This document shows positions 11,301 through 22,166 of a DNA stretch of 64,000 bases, piece by piece. Within the stretch, counting starts at the first letter, position 1, and every line of letters starts with the position of its first letter. The notes under the pieces are model-generated. The model did no database searches. It was given only the letters and a program-made list of their open reading frames with translations, and had not been told where the DNA came from. The DNA is from Polydactylus sextarius (lineage: Eukaryota; Chordata; Actinopteri; Polynemidae): assembly GCA_016801845.1 (NCBI GenBank), contig CM028920.1, forward strand, positions 1,914,501 to 1,978,500. The letters run 5' to 3'. Both the position numbers and the translations under genes were made by a program.

Positions 11301-12660
11301 GGGAGGAGAGTCTGAGGGGGTAGGAGGTGGAGACACAGTCAGATAAACATGGATAAAGTTCTGCTCGAGGTATTTTTCTGTTAAGTTTTTCATGTCTGCT
11401 GTAGCTAAATTCCTGCTCATTGTGGGAACTGTTGGGTTTTCTTGTCTGCATTGCCCTAAGATAAATGTTTTATTTTTTCATATAATTTGGCACTGTACAA
11501 AAAAATGAATTGTATCAAATGTAATGTTTCCAAAACACACAGAAAGTGAATGATGCAGCAGGTGTGGTGTTATGTGTCTTACCCGTGATTTCTGTGGATA
11601 TATCATCAATATGATGGCTGACACTTGGATTGGTGCTGTCCAGTGGCTCATCACTGCAACAGAGCTCGGAAGACCCAACCCAGACTCCTCCAAACTCCCC
11701 TCTGGTATCTCCTGCCCCCACCCTGTTTGTTGTGACTCCTTCTTCTCTCTCATCTCTCCTTCTCCAGATCTCCTCCCTGCGTGGACCTCCTGCGTCTTCC
11801 TCCTCAGGGATTGGGTTGTACCAGATATTGCTGCCACTGTCCTGTTGTTGACCACAGACCTCGTCTGAGGCCTGGGACTTTCCTGAAGATAGTACCCAGG
11901 CTCGACTACTGCGATCCAGACTCTGCAGGTAGGCACGCTGACCAGACAGCTTGGTGCTGACAGAGGTGGTGGGGGTATCAGTGGTGCCCCCTGCTGGCTG
12001 GAAGGCTTCTTGTTGTGCTGTGGTAGAACTAACAGGAATGCAGGTGGTGTTGGTCATATCCCTAGCGAGATTAATGCACATCTTGTCACTGCATTGCTCC
12101 GTCTGAAAATAGAAAACAAAGAGGTAAGTTTCTTAAAAGAAGTGGTTGAACACTAGCAGGAAAAGAAAGAGGCGGGCTCTAAAAGAGAAGTAGAAGAAGA
12201 CTAAGTCAAATTATCATAAGCAAGTTGAAACATAATAGTTAAATGAACCACAGATCAAACTACCAGGAGCAGGACTACAAAGACAGGCTTTGATGCAGGG
12301 ATGGGAACAGTAGTATGCTATTCTGTACCTTGTCCTGCATTAGCCTCTGGCCCCAGGTCTGTCCAGAGGGTTCTTGGGATATCCTTGATGGCTGGTTCTG
12401 AGTGGAGGGTAGGGATGTGGGCACAGTTGCAGAGCCCTGCCTCGCCCACTGCTGTTTCTTAGCTACCGTGATGTGGTTACGAGGGGGTGAGGGGGTGTCA
12501 GGATCTGCTGGTGTTGGAGTTCTGGTTGTTGCTGTCATCAATGGTGATGATGGCGATGACGAAGTCTGGACACCAGAGTCAGTTTTGACTGGAACATCTG
12601 GAACACACAGACAGACAGACACACACACACACGCACGCACGCACGCACGCACGCACACAC

Positions 12661-12717
<57 letters not shown>

Positions 12718-13486
12718 CAGGCACACGCATACAGCTGTTATTAACATTCTCATGTTGGATTAAGTCCTGTGTTTGGTGTCAAGATACTTGAGGAAAGAAT
12801 TCAGTGGTGCCATTCTGCGGTTTTCTCTGTTCAGTTCTTCATGGAAGTTTATTTAAGACAAAATGAACAAAACAAGAACAATTGGAAATGAATCATCTTC
12901 ACGTGATACACATGACAAAACACATACACTCACGCATCATTAACAGTCAGTAAATGCCTAAGCCTAACTAGTATCTACTCGTAATAGTTTCCACAAAATA
13001 GAGGGAAAAGTGTATTTATTTTTTGGGGACTATTTTTAGTGGTGGAAGAATCCATGGATTGCTCCGGTGAGCACACAGTCTGACTTGACCTTGAAGGGAA
13101 GTGTTTCCTGTTTCAGTGATGTTCCACAGAGATTTGTCTCAGAGGACAGAGGACATCTGTTGGTGTCTTTCATCCCATGTCCTCCACAGCCAGAATGAAA
13201 CAGCTGGAACAGTCAGAGAGAGAAAAGTGACAACTGTCCACAGCTGGTTCACTGTGGACTCTCTTGATCCTGTTCTGAGGACAGAGACAGTCCTGCTGCA
13301 CGATTTGGTCAGTATTGATCCTCTATAATCACTCAGTACCATCAGCTGTTTTACTCTCGAGACAAATGGAAAATTTAAAGCAGCAGTTCATCAGTTAAAA
13401 CCACAAATGTTCTCTTTCACATCCTGAACATCTGGATTTTTCTATCAGCTGTGTGTGTGTGTGTGTGTTTGTGAGTGTGTGTGAGG

Positions 13487-13559
<73 letters not shown>

Positions 13560-16500
13560 TCGTGATAGACAGTGTGCAGGGTATCTGATTGAGCTGCATG
13601 AATAAACCCTCTGTATGTGTATTGTTGTTATTGACCTCACTAGCATCATATTTGTTTTCTGTATTTATGTCTCCTGTTTTCTCATTGGCTGTAAACACGG
13701 CAAATGGCCAGTTAGCAGTTGATTCATGGACCACTGAAGATCTTCATGGACCACTTCAATCCATTTCATGAAGGACCACTGAAACCTCAGGTTCCAGGCC
13801 TGTTGAGGACTCCAGGGGACTTCTTTTATCAGGACCTTTGAAACTCATAACCACCAAAAGAAGCTAGAAGCTCTTCAAGATCCAACAAAAGTAACATGAA
13901 CTTGTTCAAGTGCCCCTGGAACCTTCTCAAAGAACACTTGAAACCCCTGAATCACACATGCAAAGAACCACTTCAAAGCCTTCTATAGCCTTTCAATTTC
14001 AATTAAGACATGATTAATGGTTTCTAAAGTCCTGTGTAAACTCTCAAGATCCTGAAACTTCCACTAGGATATAAAAGGGGTTTCAAGGTGCATGTAGCTG
14101 CTTAAGGTTTCACTTGGTTCACCAGCTGCTCCCTGGCCTGACTGCAAAGTACAGTACAGTAGAGCTTATTGTGGTACGGTTAAGTACAGCATAGTGCAGT
14201 ATAGTATGCTACAGTACAGCACAATATGGGACACTACACTTGGCCACTGGGCTTTATCTCAGACACTGGAACTAAAACAGGATGAGACAGGAAGTCATAC
14301 TCTCCAGAGGTTGGCTGCAACTTCCTGTCTGAGTGAGGCAAAGGAGGACCGAGTGTTTGTGAGCACATGCTAATAATAACCCATCTGTTTTTAATTTTAA
14401 GCTGCCCGAGAAATGCTGATCATTGAGAAATGAGGAAGGAGTGGGGGTGTGTGGGCGATGGTGAGTAGGGGGTGGGAAGGTTGATGGAGTGGGTATGGGG
14501 TGGAGGGTGGGGTGAATAAACAGCTGTGAGTGTGCAGATGTCAATGACGTCTCTGTGTTTAAGACTAAACACACTGGTGTCTATTCACTATTCATTAGTG
14601 TCTTAAAAATACACAGAAACACACAAAGACTGCAGTCAGCAACACACACACACACAGAGTGTGTGCTGCAAACAAGGCATGCTTTGAGAGCTGACGATCA
14701 CTAACGTTCACTGTGGATGTGTTTCTGTTTAACACTTATTAAACATAAAACTTGTTTTACATCAGGTGCTCAGGGTAAATGTCTCCTCCAGGGGGGACAC
14801 TGTGTTTACAAAGCTGGTCTTGTGATCATCATCATCACAAGCAGGGTTTTCTCAGTGACTAAATACACTAAATACAGTCATTACTGTTCAGAGCTCTGTT
14901 TCAGCCACACAGAGACCGTTGCACAAGAAGAAGCACAGGGTCTGACAGGTGATATGCACATAGGTAAACAACAAAAACTGCAAAAGAAACAGAAACATCA
15001 ACAACTATTAAAGAAACAACAGACAGAGACATTAGCTGCATTACACTGTACAATTATCCTATACTGTACTATGTGAGAGTGTGTATTTTTATTACTAACA
15101 TAGTGGGATGGAGTCCCTTATGATGAAACTTCAGTATAGAAACTTGGTTTCGATTACAATTTAGGTAAAGATTATGTTTTGGTGGTCGTAGTAGTGGTTC
15201 TGGTCTGTGTCCAAGAAAAGGCTGCAAGTCTGTTTGGTTGAGCAGAGTAAACTGTTTTTTTTTTTTTTATCTAAAATCTTCACTCAGTCTGACTTACTGT
15301 AACATCACAGCAGATAAACAGGAAATCTCACACCAACACACGAATTACACGCACATGCACGCACACACACACACACACACTAACTCACTCACTAATGACA
15401 GGACGTGGTCAGCGGACACAGATTGTCTGCCGGAAGCTGAACATTAACCACAGATGAGCTGATTAGTTTTAGCTCTTATTTCATTTTCATTTAAGGCTAG
15501 AACACAGACGTCTCAAACACACGTTGTCAGACAAATTGTCACTTGACCAGGACTCATTTCCACAGTGGTGTCTGAGTCAAGTTCACATCATATTACTGTT
15601 ACAAGTCATTTATGTTTGCATACAAGATGAATAAAAAATTGTCCGACTTCCAACCAATCAGCGCCTGTCTGATGATCTGTGAAACTGTGAAACTGGTGGT
15701 ACATCAGAGATTGAAAGCTTTGAAATCTAAGGAAGTTGTGTTCACATGCCTCCATCCTGAAGTTCTATCCATGGTCACTGCTCCCACTTTAAAATATATT
15801 CCTAAAATCTTTGTGACGTTGTGAGAACTTGAAGCATCAGGTGAACTACAGCAACAGCAGGGCTAACTACCAGATCTAAATGTGTCTTAACTTCTATGGT
15901 TTGTCACAACAAAAGAATAAAAGAAAAAATGTGAACAACTAGCATCAAAGCAAAAAAGCAGAACAAAGCAAGCAAAAAAAAAAAAAGTTGCTGTTTGAAA
16001 TCGTCCACATTGTCTACAGATTGTGAGCCTAAAGGGAGGCAGTTCAAAAGTTTGGGAGCTGCATGTTCAGATACACAGTTTCCTTTGTTGTGACCCTGGA
16101 GAGAGGAACAACTAGTAAACCCTGATCAGAGCATCACAGGTAGTTTAGGGAACACAACCCGCAGTGGTTCAGCGATCTTCTCAAGAAGAAACAAAAACTA
16201 TGCACAATTCTGGGCCTGAACAGGTGCTGAGCTGATGAAGTTTAATTATGAACTGCAACCAAAATATTTCAGATGTGAGGAGAACCCACCAAAACCATTA
16301 AGCCAATACTTGACACTCTCAACCAGCATACAGTGGCTCACTAGACAAGAGCTAAGAGAGATCTAACAATAATCAAGAAGAGGAGAAGAGATGTTTCTGT
16401 TGAGAACAACCAACAGAAAGTAACAGCTATAAACCGCTTGGCAACCAATGTATATGGGAACTTACCTAAAACAGGAAAACCGTGTTTGTTTTTACTACAG

Positions 16501-18660
16501 TATTTACATTACCAACATGGTAATCTCTTATTGTTCATTGGTTCTTTTGACAAGGATCTACTCTGCAAGCTAACAAGCTAACTGTAGTCAACGGTGTTAT
16601 CTGCATCCAGAACAGGAGGACTTAAAGTTCATCAGGTCTCTAAATGTAACATGAAGGATGCTATTTTTACCCCGATACAAGAGGAAGACCATGGACGTCA
16701 GCCCAGCAGCTACTCACATCAAATCATCTAAAATGTAAAGCACCTGAACTTTATTTACACTGACCAGGACAGTGTCTAAGCCTAAAGACTGGAAGCAGGA
16801 AGAAGCTCCTGTCTCTGTTTCAGTGAAACACTGCAGCTTTATGTGACTCTGACCCTGAAGTCCTGATCCAGAACAGATCAGGTCTAAAAATAGATTCATG
16901 GAAAAGTTCCTGGAGACAGAAGCATTAGTTTCTCTGTGAGTCCTCAGGTCAGAATGATGTACTGTGGTTCAGTTTGTCAACATTCACCAACCACTGTACT
17001 CCAAGTAACTCTCAGATACATGACCTCCAGTAACCAAACAGGGGTTTTAAACCAGCAGCAGTGATCTCAGCAGTTTTACTGGACTTGGTGCAGAGGTTTT
17101 TAGCCTGAAGTCAAATCAGTAGATGTAAACATTATGATGTGATTCATACATTTGTGTCTCTTACCAGGAACACTCATACATTTGTCTGAACCAATACCTG
17201 ACACTGTGTTTACTGATACTCAGCTATTGTTAGCATATGATGATTAGTTAGCATGCTAGCACATGAAACTCACTGTGAGCTGATCAGCCTCATCAGGAAG
17301 CAGCACCGAATCTAACCACAAGCTGACAAAGCTAGTTCAGAGAGACCACAATAAAGTCCAGGTAACTGTCTGAGCTGGGAGTTGAGAATGGTCATGTGTC
17401 CTGCTGCTGCCTGATGGCAGGACTGATCTGAGCCGGACTCAAACATGGACCTGCAGCTCAAATTGAGGTCATGGACAAGTAAAGATGGATTTATATGTGT
17501 TTACATCACAGATTAAACAATCTGAAAATCACCTCACGCAGCAACAAACATCATCATCAGCACGGTTGGTGAGGTTGGTGTAGACACAAAAACACTTTGG
17601 TTCAAGTTCATAAAAAGAGGTGCTGGTCCGGTGTTAATAAAGTCCACATTGTGTCAGTGATCGTTCAGGAACCCAGAGTTCACCTAAGGTGACAGACCTG
17701 GAGTCAGCTGACCTCCCATCATTCTACAACTTGGTCACTGGACATGACCTGTAAGTATTACTGATGTTGTGGTGACAGATGTAATCTCTGCCTGGATTAT
17801 TTTGATCATAAACAGGTGGGTTTTTTTGTATCCAGACAAGGATTTGTCTCTGACTGGAACCAGGTCTGACCTTATCTGAGAGTCTAAACATAACCAGATC
17901 GCATGCATAATCCAGTTGTCACTACAGGAAGTTTTAAGAGTTTCAGATTGGACACTTTGGTGATAAATATATGAAATGATGTGAGTGAACATTTCACTGA
18001 CAATATGCACAACAGAAGACATCGTTCATGAACATGCTTCCTGTCCCAGGTAGCGTCACTGAGCAGGTGAGTCTGCTGTAAAACTAAACCCCAACTACAA
18101 TCTCAATCCCTGACTGAGGTTGTAGTTGGTTGCATGTATGGACGTTTTCATGTTTCTGTTGTTTGGATGTTTACAGAGGGCGATGATGAAGCATTGCTTT
18201 GTAACATGAGGAAAAAAGTAAATTAAGTGAAGCATATGTTTTGTTGTCAGGACTCATATCTGAGGTTCTGCAGACCCTGCTGATGGAGCTGGAACATTTG
18301 AGGAAAAGATATTGTCTAGACTTGAAACATGTCTTAGTCATGTTTGCGTTGTCCTGGTGAATATGACTGGTCAAATTTAACACTTCTCACCGTCTTAAGT
18401 TTAAGAAAACACTGGCTTTGGTTTTAGCAAATGTCGTTAAAGAGAGGCCTGAGTCTTCATTAATTTTCAGCACAGCAGAGGAAAACACTGAGAGCATGAA
18501 GTCACCACGTTCACAAACACACACGCTACACACTCAGATCCAAAGTTGCTTTGATAAAGTTCAGAGTTTCCTCACCGCTGAGTTTAGGGTCTGTCTTTCT
18601 GCGAGATCTATCTTTGCCTCGCAGCCTGGAGAAGGTCCTCTTCAGCAGGGGCTCAGCCAT
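5151..18660 (-). CDS. syde1: Synapse defective Rho GTPase homolog 1 (SYDE1): C2 + RhoGAP protein, 14 coding exons
   Basis: RhoGAP proteins speed GTP hydrolysis by Rho-family GTPases; SYDE/SYD-1 proteins act at presynaptic sites and in cytoskeletal control. The joined CDS is 3141 nt (1046 residues), against about 735 in human; the N-terminal half is longer here. It starts MAEPLLKRTFSRLRG, as in human SYDE1, in a strong ACCATGG context. Family landmarks in order are YLQSLDRSSRAWVL, IWYNPIPEE, RRLSLKMKKLPELRRKLSLR, ISKYHLDSS and GYLSDGDSPE. A C2-like region (about 495-640) and the RhoGAP domain (about 655-875) follow. The RhoGAP has arginine finger R695 in GLYRLCGS, K735 in KDYLRELP and N816 in MTHQNLAVCFGP. 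The tail has SPPPINRYAGDWSICGRDLL and ends LAKQINICL. All 13 introns are GT-AG and in phase. The gene is divergent from the EBF gene. Complete and apparently intact. Confidence 0.95.
5435..5758 (-). CDS. syde1: syde1 coding exon 13
   Basis: It encodes a Q-rich stretch from a CAG/CTG-type repeat, then LTRLESPPPINRYAGDWSIC and GRDLLSGQEADYDEVAGSES, conserved in the SYDE1 tail. The acceptor is tctaaag/TGCCAA and the donor is GGAG/GTAAAC. Confidence 0.92.
5877..6141 (-). CDS. syde1: syde1 coding exon 12 (RhoGAP)
   Basis: It encodes ATLSLLLDHLSLVASF, then NRMTHQNLAVCFGPVLL and ASAVDFKRHIEALHYLLQQW. A glycine/arginine-rich insert (about 20 residues) sits between the conserved blocks, where human has a Pro/Arg-rich loop. 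The acceptor is cactag/GCCACA and the donor is CCAG/GTGAGA. Confidence 0.95.
6309..6484 (-). CDS. syde1: syde1 coding exon 11 (RhoGAP)
   Basis: It encodes ILKDYLRELPSPLITRTLYQ and a less conserved loop, then STVELLSCLPPPER. The acceptor is tctcag/GTATAC and the donor is AAGG/GTAACA, phase 0. Confidence 0.94.
7509..7635 (-). CDS. syde1: syde1 coding exon 10 (arginine finger)
   Basis: It encodes VVGLYRLCGSAAVKKELRDW, with arginine finger R695, then VCLSEDLYPDINVIT. This is nearly identical to human SYDE1. The donor is ACAG/GTCAGT. Confidence 0.96.
8186..8323 (-). CDS. syde1: syde1 coding exon 9 (RhoGAP start)
   Basis: It encodes VFGVELHHLVEKEG, then VPLLIQKSVAEIERRGLK, the first helices of the RhoGAP domain. 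The acceptor is ctgcag/CCCAAC and the donor is AAAG/GTCTGT, phase 0. Confidence 0.93.
8570..8658 (-). CDS. syde1: syde1 coding exon 8
   Basis: It encodes SRSQQLCVKLEPRGLLYVKL and then SLQEKWDTQ, matching human QQLAVRLEPQGLLYAKL. The acceptor is tgtcag/GAAGTC and the donor is GCAG/GTACAA, phase 0. Confidence 0.93.
8759..8881 (-). CDS. syde1: syde1 coding exon 7
   Basis: It encodes NPQAAGGGSRTGLDQGQ through RNRVCCLGGVSIPPLFK, corresponding to the human GTVLLPTVFRG part of the C2 domain. The acceptor is ctgcag/CCAATC. The donor AAAG/GTTCAT is weak by consensus but is the only phase-compatible choice I saw. Confidence 0.82.
9228..9400. repeat. Fish interspersed repeat relic (tail with stacked short repeats)
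   Basis: The sequence AATAGAATAGAATAAAATAT followed by CTTTTATTTGTCCTGCCAAG and GGGAAATTT resembles a very common teleost repeat end. AGCAGTTAAC, AAATA and TGCAG short tandem units follow. It lies in syde1 intron 6. Family assignment is from memory and uncertain. Confidence 0.4.
9589..9752 (-). CDS. syde1: syde1 coding exon 6 (C2 core)
   Basis: It encodes SEGSKEVFLAIQIDGVTRAR, then LSLNHTFHLELERARQLRMV, the C2-like core that human SYDE1 shares as LDHTFHLELE. The acceptor is ccttag/GTCAG and the donor is CCAG/GTAGTT. Confidence 0.93.
9871..10066 (-). CDS. syde1: syde1 coding exon 5
   Basis: It encodes GYLSDGDSPELLPRQ, then FRLYVGSDPPRGSQ and TGLLTIHLLGLEEMK, the start of the C2-like domain. 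The acceptor follows a T-rich tract and the donor is GCAG/GTACAA, phase 2. Confidence 0.9.
10170..10590. mobile_element. Degenerate teleost interspersed repeat (unclassified)
   Basis: It contains CACTTTTATTCAAAGTGACT, and later CTTGTTCCACCATTGAGGAA followed by CCACAGATG, patterns that recur in fish genomes. Open frames in it are short and broken. It lies in syde1 intron 4. No target-site duplication was found. Confidence 0.4.
10973..11455 (-). CDS. syde1: syde1 coding exon 4
   Basis: It carries a proline/serine-rich stretch, then RRLSLKMKKLPELRRKLSLR and NVISKYHLDSSAPPARPLRR, both conserved in SYDE1. The acceptor cttag/GGCAATG was chosen because it is the one that keeps the frame with exon 3. 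The donor is GGAG/GTAAAC, phase 1. Confidence 0.88.
11583..12102 (-). CDS. syde1: syde1 coding exon 3
   Basis: It begins TEQCSDKMCINLARDM and carries the SYDE1 signatures AYLQSLDRSSRAWVL and NIWYNPIPEEED. The acceptor is ttttcag/ACGGAG and the donor is ACGG/GTAAGA, phase 1. The remainder is low complexity and probably disordered. Confidence 0.9.
12329..12597 (-). CDS. syde1: syde1 coding exon 2
   Basis: This exon encodes DVPVKTDSGVQTSSSPSSPL through QTWGQRLMQDK, a Ser/Thr/Pro-rich disordered stretch. The acceptor is tgttccag/AT, next to a CA/CG microsatellite inside the intron. The donor is GACAAG/GTACAG in phase 0. Confidence 0.85.
12604..12716. repeat. (CA)n/(CGCA)n compound microsatellite
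   Basis: ACAG, then CACG and CA units, lie immediately upstream of the syde1 exon 2 acceptor on the minus strand, where they read as TG/TGCG repeats. The CVCVCV and THTHTH frames are artefacts. Confidence 0.95.
13450..13556. repeat. (TG)n then (GA)n microsatellite
   Basis: A short TG tract is followed by about 33 uninterrupted GA units (13491-13556), in syde1 intron 1. Confidence 0.95.
13730..14240. repeat. Degenerate minisatellite-like DNA
   Basis: Loose repeats of GGACCACTGAA, ACTTGAAACC and AACCACTTCAAA are followed by ACAGTA/GTACAG-type pentamer repeats at 14148-14235. No protein coding is apparent. Confidence 0.45.
16020..16400. mobile_element. Relic of a LINE/other teleost repeat (unclassified)
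   Basis: GGAGGCAGTTCAAAAGTTTG, then GGAGCTGCATGTTCAGATAC, and later CAATAATCAAGAAGAGGAGA resemble the decayed order of a widespread teleost repeat. It is in syde1 intron 1 and has no intact open frame. Confidence 0.35.
18576..18660 (-). CDS. syde1: syde1 coding exon 1
   Basis: This exon encodes MAEPLLKRTFSRLRG, then KDRSRRKTDPKLS. The donor is CAGCG/GTGAGG and it ends in phase 1. The start is supported by the exact match to the human SYDE1 N-terminus. A (CCTGGT)n tract at about 18678-18706 lies just upstream in the presumed 5' UTR. Confidence 0.92.
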
Positions 18661-19044
18661 GGTGGACACCCACTACTCCTGGTCCTGGTCTTGGTCCTGG
18701 TCCTGGAGAACAGACAGTAATCCGCAGGAGAGGAGTCAGCGCTCCCTCTCCTTCATGGTTCAGATCAGCCTCTGGACTCGGCCATGACTCGTCTCCTTCG
18801 CTCTGACTCTGAGAGCTGCAGAACAGGAAATGAATTCCACACATTCTTTCCCAAACTCCCCCTCCTCCTCCTCCTCCTCCTCCCCCTGTCCCTCCTCCTA
18901 CTGCCCTCCCTCCACAGGGAAAGGGGGAGAGGGAGACCAAGGACTCATGGGAAATGTAGTTGTTCTAAAGCTTGCTTAACTTTTATTTATTTTATTTTAT
19001 TTACCACAGATGGCATTTCTATTGTCTAATTGTTGGTGTTATTA

Positions 19045-19350
19045 TTTTACTCACGACTGAAGGACTTAATCTGGCTGCACAAGGACAGGGCTCTGACAAA
19101 AGCCCAATATATCCTGGTTGATTCCAGCCATGCCTTGCACAAGGATTTTAGCTATTTCTTCTATGGCTTAAGACACATTGCAACATGCGGGGCTAACAGG
19201 AATTTATTTGCACCAGTTGTTACTTCCAGTTGTTTATTTGGCCAATCAGCTTGCAACCTCCAGTCAGAGACAAAATGTTACCGTCCTCATCCAACTCTAA
19301 CCCTGTCTCCAGTTTCTAAAGGAAGTCCTCTTCAGTCTCTAGTCTAGTCT
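19045..19350 (+). mobile_element. Decayed non-LTR retrotransposon (LINE) 3' fragment
   Basis: Plus-strand translation includes RLKDLIWLHKDRALTKAQYI, then LVDSSHALHKDFSYFFYGLR. This resembles the C-terminal KAQxILxDxSHPLHxxF and LPSGRR region at the end of fish LINE ORF2 proteins. The key GRR motif is degraded and no reverse transcriptase core is present, so this is an inactive relic. Confidence 0.45.
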
Positions 19351-19927
19351 GTATCATCGCCTGACCCCATCCATCACTACAGTCCCTGGAGAGTAATTAA
19401 CAACTCTACACTTAACTCTTGATTGCGTTCTCTATCTTTTATTCATCTACATCCTCTCCATTTCCTGTTTACCCTTTTTAAAACATTTTAAATGTGTGTA
19501 TTTTGCCCTGTTTTTTTTATGTTGCTGTAATGGTGCAGTCTCCCTACTGTTCTCCCCACTACTTGTCCTGTTTTGTCTTCATTCCACATCATAAACATAG
19601 TTTGGTCAAATGTGTTTATTGTATTTTGAGGTTTTTGGTTTTTTGACTCACATTGTTCCAGGTTAATGTTAACCCCACAGATGATCCACATCAAACTGAT
19701 CAGTGTTCGTCCTCACCAGACCATTTTTAGCTGAACATCATCAATTTCCAGAGACACAACAGACAGTCAGAGTTACCAGGTCTACAAAAGGATGACTGAG
19801 GAGGACGGAGAGAGGACCTCAAAGGAAACTTTGTGGTTGTGCACTGGTGTGGTCTGGAGGCTTTTGCTGCCCACACTAGTCTGTGTGGGTGGGAGGAGAA
19901 GATTGTAAGAGGGGAGGTCCTGACGAG

Positions 19928-20110
19928 CTGATAGAATCAAATTTATTGTCCTGTTTGTCCACCAGATGGAGACAAACTCCGTTAAAACAGTTTAAACATT
20001 TCAGTCCGATCCACTAAATATCAATGTAAATAATAATAATTAATTACATGTGCAATTCAAACAGCTGCAAAAAAATTAATTAAATAAATAAAGATGAAAA
20101 ATAAAGTTGC
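19928..20110. repeat. AT-rich interspersed repeat tail
   Basis: AATCAAATTTATTGTCCTGT followed by A/T-rich AATAAATAAA units resembles the repeat end at 9228 in layout. No further identity is visible. Confidence 0.3.
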
Positions 20111-21905
20111 AGTTTGGATGATGTGTCTGATGTAGTCGTGTTTTATGTGTAAACATATTTACAGTGAATATATTTCTTGTAGTTTATGTCTCATGAAGTG
20201 AAGTGAAGTCATTTCATCAGTCATGTTTTAATCTCGTCTCAATAGTCTTGGGTGGTTGACGTCAGTCGTAACGTTTGTGATGTAAAAACACTAGATTCTA
20301 ATTCGTCCCATGATTAGTCCATTAAAGACAGTGACTTCCTGTCACATGTCTGAACTCCCAGACCTCGGTATCATGTCAGTGTTTGTTCTGAAAGAATTAG
20401 TTTTTATCTTTCGTGTCTGACTTTTAGCCAGATGTTTTCATGATTCACTTTCTTCTTTTACAGCTGCGGCCTCAACTACAGCACAAGTCCTGCGGCTCAC
20501 CTTGTTCTGTCTCCGTGAGGAGGACGGAGGAGACGCTCCAGACGCTCCAGAGGACGAGTCAGCAGATTAAAAACAGAGGACGCACAAGGTTTGGACATCT
20601 GGTGCTGCCATTCAAACCTGAATTAATTAACCTCCCTGTTAATTAATTAAAGACGCGTCAGGTTCAATTAGGAACAATTAAACCACCAGGATCATGTTAA
20701 TCGACCCTGATTGGCTGCTATGGACCGTCACAATGCGGGGGAGGGGGTCAGGCAGCAGATTGAAGGTGTCACCAAACTCGAAGACCTGAGTCCTGGTTCA
20801 GACCTGTCTTTTAGGCCCAGGGTGTAAATGACCTGAAATGGACTTAATGTGGTTTGTGGTTCTTATCTTGGACGTGAATGTGGACCATTTGTTTATAAAT
20901 AATCCTAAATTATTTATGTTTTGAAAACAAAATGAGAATATACACATCTGAACAAAGACAGATAAAAAAGTTTTATTGGGGTTAATGCTGAATATATCTA
21001 ATCATATTATCATATTGTCATGACCTCAGACCTCAGAATCTGTGATGAAGAGGTGATCCAGTTTCTGCCTAAACCTTGACCCAAGATCAGATCAGAGAAC
21101 ACAGAATGCACCTTTAACTAAAAACAAAACTAAAACCTGCTCTCTCTGTGGCCACTTGGTGTCGCTCTTCCCTTGCCTGCCCATCTCTCTGCTGGGATGG
21201 AGGGAATTCCCTGAACTGGGACGACTGGAATTCCCTCAGCAACACACACATTCACTCACACACACACACACACACACTCACACTGAATGGCAGTGTTTTT
21301 CTGTTTGCTGCTGAAGGTCGACCGCTTTGTTTCCTCTTATTTTCTTTTCATTTCTCTGGCTCTCGTCTGTTTCTGCCTTTGCTGCTGCAGCTCAGACAAA
21401 GAGTCACATTAGAATAAAACAGAAGGAAACAGTAGAAATCAGTAGAATTAGGTGAAACAATTAAACAGAGTAAAAGAAGAAACTAGTGAAACAGCAGAAC
21501 GAAATGTTAAAAGACAGCAGAATAAAAGTCTCTGTCACTAAAACCTGACAAAGGCTGGTCAAACAGAGGATGTAGAGGAAGACAGTCAACCTGTCAGTCA
21601 TAGTCCAACGAAACGCTGTCACCAGTTTGAATGACAGTTTAGCTGAGGTCAGGTGTGATGTCATCATCAATCAGCTGGTTTAAGTTGAGTAGAATCTGGT
21701 TCATTATAGAACTGACCTTAGATCGGATCCAGGTCTGAGTTTTCAATGCTACAGAAATCATATGATGAAGTCACAGCGTCAGCTGATCAGTTGATTCATT
21801 CAGTCAGTTTAAACTAAATCAGACAAACATCTGAACTTCAGATCTTATTCTGAAAAGCTGTTTCCTGCTCACGTTCAACTTATTAACTGGTTTTAGTTTC
21901 TTTAG

Positions 21906-21906
<1 letters not shown>

Positions 21907-21949
<43 letters not shown>

Positions 21950-22067
21950 TGCATGCGTGCGTGTCTGTGTGTGTGTGACAGCTGGCCCATCTGACTTTGC
22001 TGTGACATCTGGGAAACCCGCTGCTGTGCCGCCGTGAGCGCCGGTTGATGTCGCTATTTAAATGCAA

Positions 22068-22114
<47 letters not shown>

Positions 22115-22166
22115 CATATGTGCCTGCGTGTGTGTGTGTGTGCGTGTGTGTGTGTGTGTGCGCGCG
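21907..22166. repeat. Two (TG)n microsatellites
   Basis: TG tracts at about 21907-21977 and 22071-22166, with CGTGCATGCG-type interruptions, lie about 3 kb upstream of the ebf3 start. Confidence 0.95.

Larger units (their letters stand above)
12598..18575 (-). other. syde1 intron 1 (about 6 kb)
   Basis: No coding exon is recognised. It holds the CA/CG tract at 12604, a TG/GA tract at 13450-13556, degenerate repeats at 13730-14240, another CA tract near 15360, and a fish interspersed-repeat relic at 16020-16400. Homopolymers occur near 15254 and 15975. Confidence 0.7.

Noticed and set aside
12275..12791. Open frames with poly-CV or poly-TH tracts near 12600
   Set aside because: Only 12329-12597 on the minus strand is real (syde1 exon 2); the rest comes from the CA/CG microsatellite in the intron.
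21186..21236. Possible EBF autoregulatory site (GGAATTCCCT twice, with TGGGA between)
   Set aside because: The two half-sites are not at the two-base spacing of the TCCCNNGGGA consensus, so this is a weak direct repeat only.
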